Under the pieces are notes generated by a model. It searched no databases. It saw nothing but the letters and a program-made list of their open reading frames with translations, and was not told the origin of the DNA. Of a stretch of DNA of 5,461 bases, positions 1 through 5,454 are shown piece after piece. Both the position numbers and the translations under genes were made by a program. Numbering within the stretch: the first letter of the stretch is position 1; the number at the start of each line of letters is the position of its first letter. Source of the DNA: an uncultured Planctomycetaceae bacterium. GTDB taxonomy: Bacteria > Planctomycetota > Phycisphaerae > UBA1845 > UTPLA1. The DNA is taken from assembly GCA_938008425.1 (NCBI GenBank), contig CALLKH010000592.1, forward strand, positions 1 through 5,461, written 5' to 3'.

Positions 1-5
1 ACGAG

Positions 6-43
6 AACAAAAACAGGCCGACGAGTCGCCTCGCCGGCCTGTT
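6..43 (-). terminator. Rho-independent terminator of gltA
   Basis: Arms AACAGGCCG (12-20) and CGGCCTGTT (35-43) are perfect 9-bp complements. An inner CGAG/CTCG pair (22-25 with 30-33) extends the stem past one A-C mismatch and closes a 4-nt loop. On the minus strand the stem is followed by TTTTTGTT (13 down to 6), the usual U-tract. It starts 32 nt past the gltA stop codon. The plus strand has no T-tract after the hairpin, so it should act only on leftward transcription. Confidence 0.88.
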
Positions 44-75
44 GATTCAACAAGATTCCTATTCAAAACTACCGA

Positions 76-1278
76 CTACTTCCGGTCGCCGATCGGCACG
101 TACTTGAGATCGGTCTCGCCGGTGTACACCGCGCGGGGCCGGAAGATTCGATTCTCCGGCAGGTACTCGAGCACTCTAGCCACCCAGCCGGCCGTGCGAC
201 CGACCGCGAAGATGACCGGGAAAAACGGCGCCGCGAAACCGAGGACGTGATAAACCACGCCCGCGTAGAAATCGACGTTCGGGAAAATCGGTTTGCCGAG
301 CGCCTTCATGCCGGCCAGCACATTCTCCTCGACCGCAGCCGCAGTGCGGTAGAGCTTCTCCTGTCCCTTTTCCTTGCAGAGCATCTCGGCGAAGCCCTTG
401 AGCACCGTCGCCCGCGGGTCGTACGCCTTGTAGACCCGGTGGCCGAAGCCCATGAACTTGTGACCCTTCTTGAATCGATCCTCGACCCACGCCTTCGCAT
501 TCTCGGGGCCGCCGACGGTGAGGAGATCATCAAGCGCCGCCTGGTTCGCCGCGCCGTGAAGCGGGCCGCGAAGTGAGCCGATGGCGGCCGCGACGGTGGA
601 GTACATGTCCGACATCGAACTGTGGACGACCATCGCGGTGAAAGTCGAGGCGTTCATGCCGTGGTCGGCCTGAAGAATGAGCAGGGCGTCCATCACCTTG
701 GCGGTGATCGCATCCGGCTTTTCGCCGGTCATCATGTAGAAGTAGTTTCCGGCGAAAGACAGCGCGGGATCGGGAGCAATGACCGGTTTGCCCTGCTTTG
801 AGCGGGCGATGTACGCCGCGGCGGTTCGCGTCATTGAAAGCACGCGAATGGCGACGTTGGTCTCACTCTCAATGGCTTGCTCCGGGTCGCTGGCGTGGTT
901 CGACACGTTCAGCGCTTCCTTGTCGACACAGCCCGCGGCCGCTACGGCCGTCTGAAGCGCGTTCATGGGGTTCGCGTCGCGCGGCAGCGAGTCGATCACC
1001 TTGACGACTTCGGGCGGCAGCGTGGCCGCGGCTTGGAGTTTGGAGCGGAAGGCTTCGAGTTCGCTCTGCTTCGGCAGCTTGCCGAACATGAGCAGGTACG
1101 CGACTTCGCCGTAGTTGCTGCTCTCGCACAGGGTCTCGATGGAGTAGCCGCGGTAGTTCAGGTGGCCGGCCTCGCCATCGACGAAACCGATCTTCGTCAG
1201 ATTGGTGATCGCGCCCTCAAGGCCTTTGCCGAGCTCGATCGTGACCGGAAATTCAACTTTGCCAAGAAACTTCGCCAT
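76..1278 (-). CDS. gltA: Citrate synthase (type II, GltA/PrpC family)
   Basis: The 400-residue protein condenses acetyl-CoA and oxaloacetate to citrate in the cytoplasm, the entry step of the TCA cycle. The family's active-site signatures are all present. These are the oxaloacetate-binding His206 in ADHGMNAST, the catalytic His241 in GPLHGAANQ, His280 in GFGHRVY, Asp336 in NVDFYAG, and substrate-binding Arg289 (DPR), Arg361 (GRTAGW) and Arg382 (RPRAVYTG). Length is normal for the compact bacterial form, and there is no frameshift. The ATG at 1278 has a good Shine-Dalgarno (GAGG, 1286-1289 on the minus strand) 7 nt upstream; the gene ends in TAG. It diverges from sucC and has its own promoter and terminator, so it is probably monocistronic. 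The paralogous 2-methylcitrate synthase is the main alternative, since PrpC shares these motifs. The sucC neighbour favours the TCA enzyme, and no prpB or prpD is seen. Confidence 0.96.
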   Translation of the reverse strand: MAKFLGKVEFPVTIELGKGLEGAITNLTKIGFVDGEAGHLNYRGYSIETLCESSNYGEVAYLLMFGKLPKQSELEAFRSKLQAAATLPPEVVKVIDSLPRDANPMNALQTAVAAAGCVDKEALNVSNHASDPEQAIESETNVAIRVLSMTRTAAAYIARSKQGKPVIAPDPALSFAGNYFYMMTGEKPDAITAKVMDALLILQADHGMNASTFTAMVVHSSMSDMYSTVAAAIGSLRGPLHGAANQAALDDLLTVGGPENAKAWVEDRFKKGHKFMGFGHRVYKAYDPRATVLKGFAEMLCKEKGQEKLYRTAAAVEENVLAGMKALGKPIFPNVDFYAGVVYHVLGFAAPFFPVIFAVGRTAGWVARVLEYLPENRIFRPRAVYTGETDLKYVPIGDRK

Positions 1279-1330
1279 GGTTGCGCCTCAATGAGGATCA
1301 TGTGGGGTACGGATGACAGTTCAGCATGGA

Positions 1331-1359
1331 AGTATAGGGGGGATTGGCGGTTGTGGAAA
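1331..1359 (-). promoter_or_regulatory. Candidate sigma70-type promoter of gltA
   Basis: Read on the minus strand, TTTCCA (1359-1354, 4 of 6 to the -35 consensus) lies 17 bp from TATACT (1336-1331, 5 of 6 to the -10 consensus). Transcription would start near 1324, giving a leader of about 45 nt ahead of the gltA ATG. The spacing is ideal, and a TATACT is notable in such GC-rich DNA. This is seen by eye only; no start-site data are available. Confidence 0.6.
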
Positions 1360-1369
1360 CAATGGCTGA

Positions 1370-1399
1370 GCCCGGAATTGGCCGTCGAGGGCCCCGGGC
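1370..1399. promoter_or_regulatory. GC-rich inverted repeat between the divergent promoters (possible operator)
   Basis: GCCCGG (1370-1375) is the exact inverted complement of CCGGGC (1394-1399). Nested inside are GGCC (1380-1383) and GGCC (1390-1393). The centre (about 1384) is nearly midway between the two candidate -35 boxes (1354-1359 leftward, 1405-1410 rightward). A dimeric regulator bound here could touch both promoters. GC-rich DNA yields such repeats by chance, so the regulatory role is inference. Confidence 0.3.
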
Positions 1400-1404
1400 G
1401 CGGT

Positions 1405-1433
1405 TTGTAACCCTGTTCGATTCGCCTTAGGAT
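1405..1433 (+). promoter_or_regulatory. Candidate promoter of sucC
   Basis: TTGTAA (1405-1410, 4 of 6) and TAGGAT (1428-1433, 4 of 6) are separated by 17 bp. The start site would fall near 1440, giving a leader of about 110 nt. A small perfect inverted repeat, TTCCG-CC-CGGAA (1433-1444), overlaps the predicted start site. The match is weaker than the opposing gltA promoter, so confidence is modest. Confidence 0.38.
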
Positions 1434-1460
1434 TCCGCCCGGAAAGACCAGCGAGACCCG

Positions 1461-1506
1461 GCCGTCGGAGACGTTTCGACGGCTTGAGTACGGTCCGCAG
1501 GCGGAC
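1461..1506 (+). other. Two hairpins in the presumed sucC leader
   Basis: Hairpin one pairs GCCGTCG (1461-1467) with CGACGGC (1477-1483) around a 9-nt loop. Hairpin two pairs GTCCGC (1493-1498) with GCGGAC (1501-1506); in practice this is a 5-bp stem with a CAGG tetraloop. Neither has a U-tract, so they are not intrinsic terminators. They lie 30 to 70 nt upstream of the Shine-Dalgarno GGGAG (1538-1542), which stays unpaired. They may stabilise the mRNA or form part of a control element, and I do not recognise a known riboswitch. Confidence 0.4.
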
Positions 1507-1550
1507 AACCAGACGCGTCACCACGATGACGTCCCACGGGAGCGACCCCC

Positions 1551-2726
1551 ATGAAGATTCACGAATACCAGGCACGACAACTTTTGGTGGCCGCCGGAGC
1601 GCCGGTTCCCCGATTTGAGGTCATCGACCGTCCTGAACAGGTGGCGGACGCCGTGAAATCGCTCGGCGGCGGCGAGCTGGTGGTCAAGGCCCAGGTTCAT
1701 GCGGGCGGCCGCGGCAAGGCGGGGTACGTCATCCTCTCCAGCGATCTCGCCGAGATCGAAAAGAACGCCCGGCGCATGCTCGCCGAGCCGATGGTCTCGA
1801 AGCAGACCGGCCCCGACGGCGTGAAGGTGCAGAAGATTCTGCTCGCGCCGGCCGTGGAGATCGACAAGGAGTATTACGTCGGCCTCGTCATCGATCGGGC
1901 GAAGAACTGCCCGTGCATGATGGTGTCGAAGGAAGGCGGCGTCGAGATTGAGGAAGTGGCCGCGAAGAACCCCGAGGCGATCGTCAAGGAGTGGATCCAC
2001 CCGCACCTCGGGCTGGAGCCGTTCCAGCTTCGACGACTGACGGCCGCGCTGGGGCTGACGGGTGATCATGCCAAGCAGGCGTCGCAGGTGATGAAGGCGC
2101 TGGCGAAGATTTTTATGGAGAAGGATTGCAGCCTGGCGGAGATCAACCCGCTGGTGCTGACGAAGGGCAAGGGCGGCGAGCCGGGGCGGATCCTGGCGAT
2201 CGACGCGAAGTTCAGCTTCGACGACAACGCGCTCTTCCGTCACCCCGACCTCGAGTCCATGTTCGACCCGACCGAGGAAAATCCGCATGAGATTCGCGCC
2301 AAGGCGGCCAACCTGTCGTACATCGCGCTCGACGGCAACATCGGCTGCCTCGTCAACGGCGCGGGGCTCGCCATGGCGACGATGGACATCATTAAGCTTC
2401 ATGGCGGCTCGCCCGCGAACTTTCTCGACGTCGGCGGCAGCGTGACCAAGGAGGGCGCGGTCGAGGCGTTCAAGATCATCCTGGCCGATCCGAAGGTGAA
2501 GGGCATCCTGGTCAACATCTTCGGCGGCATCGCCAAGTGCGACGTGATCGCCGACGCGCTGATCCACGCGGCCAAGGAGATCGGCTTCAAGATTCCGGTC
2601 GTGGTCCGGCTGGAGGGGACCAACGTCGACAAGGCGCGGGTGATGCTCAAGGAAGCGGACATCAAGCAGCTCGTGCCGGCGGCGGACCTGACGGACGCGG
2701 CGAAGAAGGTTTGCGCGGCGGTGTGA
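1551..2726 (+). CDS. sucC: Succinyl-CoA synthetase, beta subunit
   Basis: The 391-residue nucleotide-binding beta subunit of succinyl-CoA synthetase, which works with alpha subunit SucD to interconvert succinyl-CoA and succinate with formation of ATP or GTP. The N-terminal ATP-grasp domain (about 1-240) carries VVKAQVHAGGRGKAG with Lys46 and the GRG at 53-55, and the metal ligands Asn199 (EINPL) and Asp218 (AIDAKF). The C-terminal CoA-ligase domain (about 245-391) has LDGNIGCLVNGAGLAMATMD, PANFLDVGG, NIFGGIAKCD and VVRLEGTN, as in Escherichia coli SucC (388 residues). The start ATG has GGGAG 8 nt upstream, and MKIHEYQA is the classic family N-terminus. Third positions are strongly G/C, as expected of a well-expressed native gene. 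What is odd is that sucD does not follow; a molbindin gene comes next after 70 nt. The gene diverges from gltA. Confidence 0.97.
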   Translation: MKIHEYQARQLLVAAGAPVPRFEVIDRPEQVADAVKSLGGGELVVKAQVHAGGRGKAGYVILSSDLAEIEKNARRMLAEPMVSKQTGPDGVKVQKILLAPAVEIDKEYYVGLVIDRAKNCPCMMVSKEGGVEIEEVAAKNPEAIVKEWIHPHLGLEPFQLRRLTAALGLTGDHAKQASQVMKALAKIFMEKDCSLAEINPLVLTKGKGGEPGRILAIDAKFSFDDNALFRHPDLESMFDPTEENPHEIRAKAANLSYIALDGNIGCLVNGAGLAMATMDIIKLHGGSPANFLDVGGSVTKEGAVEAFKIILADPKVKGILVNIFGGIAKCDVIADALIHAAKEIGFKIPVVVRLEGTNVDKARVMLKEADIKQLVPAADLTDAAKKVCAAV

Positions 2727-2736
2727 GTCGGACAGT

Positions 2737-2749
2737 CTTATTCGATAAG
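2737..2749 (+). other. Small AT-rich inverted repeat between sucC and mop
   Basis: CTTAT (2737-2741) and ATAAG (2745-2749) flank TCG. The 70-nt gap around it is clearly more AT-rich than its surroundings. It could be a weak hairpin or a small operator ahead of mop. I see no convincing -35/-10 pair, so I cannot say whether mop has its own promoter or is co-transcribed with sucC. Confidence 0.2.
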
Positions 2750-2783
2750 AAATCAATTCTGGCACATATTCAGGAGTGAAAAT

Positions 2784-2788
2784 AGGAG
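2784..2788 (+). promoter_or_regulatory. Shine-Dalgarno site that fixes the mop start
   Basis: AGGAG lies 8 nt upstream of the GTG at 2797. The in-frame GTG at 2776, which would give a 77-residue protein, overlaps another AGGAG (2772-2776) and so has no usable spacing. The 2797 start also matches the N-terminus known for molbindins. Confidence 0.8.
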
Positions 2789-2796
2789 TCCCTGAA

Positions 2797-3009
2797 GTGA
2801 AATACGGCGCCCGTAATCAGCTCGTCGGCGAAGTCACCGCGATCAAGAAGGGCACGCTCATGTGCCAGGTCACTGTGCGGATCGCCGGCGATGCCACGGT
2901 GTCCTCGGTCATGACGCTCGATTCGCTCAAGGAACTGGGCATCAAGAAGGGGTCGAAGGTCAAGGTGCTGATCAAGGCGGTGAATGTGCTTCTCGCCAGC
3001 GATGTGTGA
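2797..3009 (+). CDS. mop: Molbindin, single-domain molybdate/tungstate-binding protein (Mop/TOBE family)
   Basis: A 70-residue cytoplasmic protein made of one Mop (TOBE-type) domain. Family members form oligomers, usually hexamers, that bind molybdate or tungstate oxyanions and are thought to store or buffer them for cofactor synthesis. The sequence follows the family pattern throughout: ARNQL at 5-9, G-V and KKG at 11-19, the RIAG turn at 28-31, SSVMTLDSLKELGIKKG at 36-52, and the closing LIKAVNVLLA at 58-67. Length is that of a whole molbindin, so it is not a fragment of ModE or ModC. The GTG start is chosen by its Shine-Dalgarno site at 2784-2788. It sits 70 nt after sucC on the same strand, and no molybdate transport (modABC) or molybdopterin genes are visible. 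Co-transcription with sucC is possible. Binding is inferred from the family; the exact ligand cannot be told from sequence. Confidence 0.92.
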   Translation: MKYGARNQLVGEVTAIKKGTLMCQVTVRIAGDATVSSVMTLDSLKELGIKKGSKVKVLIKAVNVLLASDV

Positions 3010-3040
3010 GTCGGGACGCGCCGATTCGTTTCTCATCCTG

Positions 3041-3070
3041 CGGTCGTTTCAACGGGCGGCCGTTTCTTGT
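3041..3070 (+). terminator. Probable rho-independent terminator after mop
   Basis: CGGTCG (3041-3046) can pair with CGGCCG (3057-3062) over 6 bp with one G-U pair and a 10-nt loop, followed by TTTCTTGT (3063-3070). An alternative fold pairs AACGG (3051-3055) with CCGTT (3060-3064) around GCGG. It begins 32 nt after the mop stop codon. The T-run is interrupted and the stem contains a wobble, so this is plausible rather than strong. It would separate the sucC-mop unit from the next gene. Confidence 0.45.
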
Positions 3071-3121
3071 AGGTCCTGACAGACGTGTTGCATGCCCCCA
3101 TGGGCTGATGGGAGCCGGGTG

Positions 3122-3892
3122 ATGGATGAAACGACGGTCACCTACGCCTCCGCGCTGCCGCCCGATGCCGCCTGCCTGACATGCCGCACCCCGCTCACGG
3201 AACCGGGCCGCCGCACGTGTCCGAAATGCCACCGGCCGTATCATCCCCTGGACCGGTCAACCTTTGGAAGCGCACTCTCCGGCGATACCGCAAGCCGCTG
3301 GCTCAGCCCGCCGAGCGGGACCGAGTGCATCCTGGCCGGCCTGCTTGCGTTTTACATGCTCTACGCCGTCAGTTCGCCCAATGGGTCGGCCAGGGGCGGG
3401 CTGATCGGGTCCGCCATCTGCGGCACGCCGGTCTTCCTGATGCTCCTGTCGATGTACCTGCGGCGGCGCAGCGTGTGCCGTGCCTACCTGGGGTCAAAGT
3501 CCGCCGATCCCGAGATGGCAGACTCGATCCGCCGAGGTCGTTGGCGCTGGTGGCCGTTGCCGATGGCGCTCGCGCTCATTCTGCTGGCCTCGGTATCGGA
3601 TTGGCCGCTCAGGCTGCGATTTGAACTCAGCCGCGAGGCGATGGAAAAAGCGGTGGCCGACGCGCAGGCCCGAAGGTTTGGGCAGCCGCACAGGGTGGGG
3701 CTTTACTATCTAACGATTGTTGATTCGATGTCATCAACGGGTCCGGGCGGTACAGGCAAGGTCTTCTTCGAGACGCCGAGCTACTGGCTGCCGCCCGATC
3801 GGATCGGTTTTGAATACAGTCCGAGCGATGTGCCCAGTTCGCCGAATACGAGCTTTCGAATCGCGCCGAAGTGGTTCTGCCGGTCGGATTGA
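3122..3892 (+). CDS. Uncharacterised zinc-ribbon membrane protein with three predicted helices
   Basis: I do not recognise a named family for this 256-residue protein. The N-terminus has a zinc-ribbon pattern: Cys18-x2-Cys21, eleven residues, Cys33-x2-Cys36. Three hydrophobic stretches follow at about 68-84, 93-113 and 143-160. Positive clusters RRR (114-116) and RRGRWR (137-142) lie between helices two and three, so the positive-inside rule puts the zinc ribbon and this loop in the cytoplasm. The last 95 or so residues (161-256) would then be outside. That tail has the pattern RRFGQPHRVGLYYL, then GKVFF, then IGFEYSPSDVP, then a terminal KWF. From memory it resembles tails of hypothetical membrane proteins common in planctomycetes. 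ATG 3122 is preferred over in-frame ATG 3092 because GGGAG (3110-3114) lies 7 nt upstream and 3092 has no such site. It lies downstream of a probable terminator, so it is likely expressed separately from sucC-mop. Confidence 0.8.
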   Translation: MDETTVTYASALPPDAACLTCRTPLTEPGRRTCPKCHRPYHPLDRSTFGSALSGDTASRWLSPPSGTECILAGLLAFYMLYAVSSPNGSARGGLIGSAICGTPVFLMLLSMYLRRRSVCRAYLGSKSADPEMADSIRRGRWRWWPLPMALALILLASVSDWPLRLRFELSREAMEKAVADAQARRFGQPHRVGLYYLTIVDSMSSTGPGGTGKVFFETPSYWLPPDRIGFEYSPSDVPSSPNTSFRIAPKWFCRSD

Positions 3893-4053
3893 GCCTCGGG
3901 ACTTTTTCGGAATTCTTGCCCGGCTTGTGGGCTCGAAGCCGCAGTCACGTGATTCGACGGGCGGAGTTAAGCCCGGCATCGAATTTCGTTAACCCGAACC
4001 ACTCGTCCGCGCTGAGAGCGGAGTATGATGAAATGACTTCCGAGGGCCGGATC
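3893..4053 (+). promoter_or_regulatory. Spacer before the last gene: two hairpins and the Shine-Dalgarno choosing its start
   Basis: CGGCTT (3921-3926) pairs with AAGCCG (3936-3941) around a 9-nt loop, but no T-tract follows, so this is not a terminator. TCCGC (4006-4010) pairs with GCGGA (4018-4022) and would mask the CGGAG that could serve an in-frame ATG at 4033. GAGGG (4042-4046) lies 7 nt before ATG 4054 and remains free. No clear -35/-10 pair was found. The frame is open back to 3871, overlapping the previous gene, but that stretch lacks coding character. Confidence 0.45.
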
Positions 4054-5193
4054 ATGAATCAATCACTCCGCCATACCGCTTTCAAAGTTCAATCGGCCGT
4101 CGCCGCGCTGGTCATTCTCGTCGTCGCAACGCCGGTGCTCGCCAATGTCGGCACGCCGCTCATGTGGGTGACCGGAGGGCATCTCCTTCTCGGCAACGCC
4201 CTGATCGGCGTCTTCGAGGGCGCGATCCTGGCACGCCTTTTCAAGGTCAGGCTTCGCCGGGCGATCCTGATCATGATCTTTGCGAACTACGTTTCGATGC
4301 TGCCCGGGTGGGGGATCGCTGAATTACTCGCCCATTGGTTTGAGACGTCTCAGCTTCGTGCCAATCCGCTGGCCGACGGGTGGCGCGCCATCGTTGTGTC
4401 GGTCGCGGCGGCGTTTCTCTGCACGATCGTTCTTGAGTGGCCGTTCTGCCTCTGGGCAATCTGGAAGACAGGAGGCCGATCGATCCGGGCCTTGAAATCC
4501 TCGGCAATTCTTCAAACCGCCTCATACGCCGTTCTCATTCCACTTTACTCGACTTTCAGCCACATCAGCATTTACACCGAGGCGACGATTGAGCCCGATC
4601 TCGGCTTCGTCAGGCAGCCGTCGGCGATGATCTATTACATCAACCCGGACGACGGCGACATCTGGACGATTCGCGCCGACGGCCGCGACAAGCGGCGCGC
4701 GCTCAGTGCCGGAATCACGGAGAGAAATGCATGGCTCTATGTAAAGCCGGCGCCGGAAGCCGATGGCTACGATCTCTGGTGCGTGCCGCCGCTTTTTCCC
4801 GATCGCAAGCTGATCGAAGTTGTCGGTAGGATGGCAGCACCCCGTCATGACACCGAGCCGGATCTCTGGTCGAATTTTGGTCCTTACTTTGGAATGGCGG
4901 ATCATCTTGTCGTCAATCCCGACTGTCCGGTGGCTTGGAGGGCCTATGCAGGATTCTGGTCGGCCGAAGGCATTGGAATTGAGAAGGACAAGCGCTGGGA
5001 ATACAACTTGGCCCTCGATACGCCGTTCGTTCAGTGGTTCTGCCGAAACGTGGTGATCCTGCCGAACGACCAGGCGCTCTTTCAAATGAAAGACATGCTT
5101 CTCATCCTCGACATGCCATCGCGAAAGCTCGGTTTCCTCACCATCGGCCGCGGGCCGGTCGTCGTCATGAATGATCCGCCCAAGCCACACTGA
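4054..5193 (+). CDS. Uncharacterised multi-pass membrane protein with extracytoplasmic propeller-like domain
   Basis: No named family is recognised for this 379-residue protein. Residues 1-30 look like a Sec signal peptide: a basic n-region, hydrophobic core 14-28, and a VLA-N cleavage site after Ala30. Four membrane helices follow at about 44-60, 69-94, 110-136 and 151-173. Basic loops RLFKVRLRR (61-69) and KTGGRSIRALK (138-148) fit a cytoplasmic location, which leaves the N-terminus and the 205-residue C-terminal domain outside. That domain begins with IYYINPDDGDIWTIRADGRDKRR (193-215, partly quoted), much like a blade of WD40-like/TolB-type propellers, in which a DG-x-IW-x2-R-x-DG core recurs. 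Further blades are not clear. The segment ANVGTPLMW (30-38) recalls planctomycete hypothetical proteins, from memory only. The start is ATG 4054 with GAGGG 7 nt upstream; ATG 4033 is the alternative. It lies 161 nt after the zinc-ribbon gene on the same strand. Both are membrane proteins and could act together, but nothing proves it. Confidence 0.8.
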   Translation: MNQSLRHTAFKVQSAVAALVILVVATPVLANVGTPLMWVTGGHLLLGNALIGVFEGAILARLFKVRLRRAILIMIFANYVSMLPGWGIAELLAHWFETSQLRANPLADGWRAIVVSVAAAFLCTIVLEWPFCLWAIWKTGGRSIRALKSSAILQTASYAVLIPLYSTFSHISIYTEATIEPDLGFVRQPSAMIYYINPDDGDIWTIRADGRDKRRALSAGITERNAWLYVKPAPEADGYDLWCVPPLFPDRKLIEVVGRMAAPRHDTEPDLWSNFGPYFGMADHLVVNPDCPVAWRAYAGFWSAEGIGIEKDKRWEYNLALDTPFVQWFCRNVVILPNDQALFQMKDMLLILDMPSRKLGFLTIGRGPVVVMNDPPKPH

Positions 5194-5408
5194 GACAACC
5201 CGGCCGATCAAGTGACGGACGACGCGCTCTCAAAGGCGCTGGCGGATCGCTGAGCATTCGAGGTCAATTCCTCTCCCGGTTTTCGACTAGACCAATTCGC
5301 AAATGGGTGAAGTTGTTGGATCTGAGTACTCACGATCTTCGGCGGAAGGCGCTATCGTGTCGATTCTACAAAACCATCGGACCTGCGCGAGGGTATCGAC
5401 GTCGCACC
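5194..5408. other. Non-coding stretch after the last gene
   Basis: I see no gene with a ribosome-binding site here on either strand. The frame of the upstream gene stays open for 19 further codons after its TGA (5194-5250), with mostly G/C third positions, then meets another TGA at 5251-5253. A perfect 10-bp palindrome, TGAGTACTCA, lies at 5323-5332. No T-tract terminator for the membrane-protein gene was found close to its stop codon. Confidence 0.5.
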
Positions 5409-5454
5409 AGGCCGTTTCAACGGCCTTTCCCACCGAAGGTGGGCCAGAGGCCAG
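5409..5454. repeat. Tandem palindrome cluster (REP-like element, possible terminator)
   Basis: Palindrome one has 8-bp arms AGGCCGTT (5409-5416) and AACGGCCT (5419-5426), in practice a 7-bp stem with a TTCA loop, followed by TTT. Palindrome two follows at once: CCCACC (5429-5434) and GGTGGG (5438-5443) around GAA. Then comes a short direct repeat GGCCAG (5442-5447 and 5449-5454). GGCCT (5422-5426) can also pair with AGGCC (5448-5452) around palindrome two, which would exclude palindrome one. Closely spaced unlike palindromes in intergenic DNA are typical of dispersed REP-type elements. The first could also terminate rightward transcripts, though its T-run is short. Confidence 0.5.

Noticed and set aside
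877..1410. 177-codon rightward open frame across the gltA start region
   Set aside because: It is antisense to gltA, whose protein is unmistakable. It has no ribosome site, an arginine-rich composition typical of GC-rich shadow frames, and it runs into the divergent promoter region.
1518..2765. 415-codon leftward open frame opposite sucC
   Set aside because: It is a long antisense shadow produced by high G/C codon use in sucC. Its translation is rich in Arg, His, Leu and Asp with no domain, and sucC matches its family over its full length.
3921..3941. Hairpin CGGCTT/AAGCCG as a terminator of the zinc-ribbon gene
   Set aside because: No T-tract follows it on either strand; the nearby TTTTT (3903-3907) precedes the stem.
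4025..4036. Mini-frame ATG-ATG-AAA-TGA overlapping ATG 4033
   Set aside because: A three-codon frame is expected by chance in this ATG-rich spot, and nothing suggests a leader peptide such as a run of regulatory codons.
3871..4053. N-terminal 61-codon extension of the last gene
   Set aside because: It overlaps the end of the zinc-ribbon gene, has no ribosome site, and would bury a well-formed signal peptide inside the protein.
4522..5211. 229-codon leftward open frame opposite the last membrane protein
   Set aside because: It has no Shine-Dalgarno site. The translation lacks any membrane or domain pattern, whereas the forward frame has a signal peptide, helices and topology-consistent charges.
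5191..5310. UGA recoding (selenocysteine or altered genetic code) from repeated in-frame TGA codons after the last gene
   Set aside because: sucC, mop and the zinc-ribbon gene all end normally at TGA, and no selenocysteine insertion element or Sec-type motif is visible.
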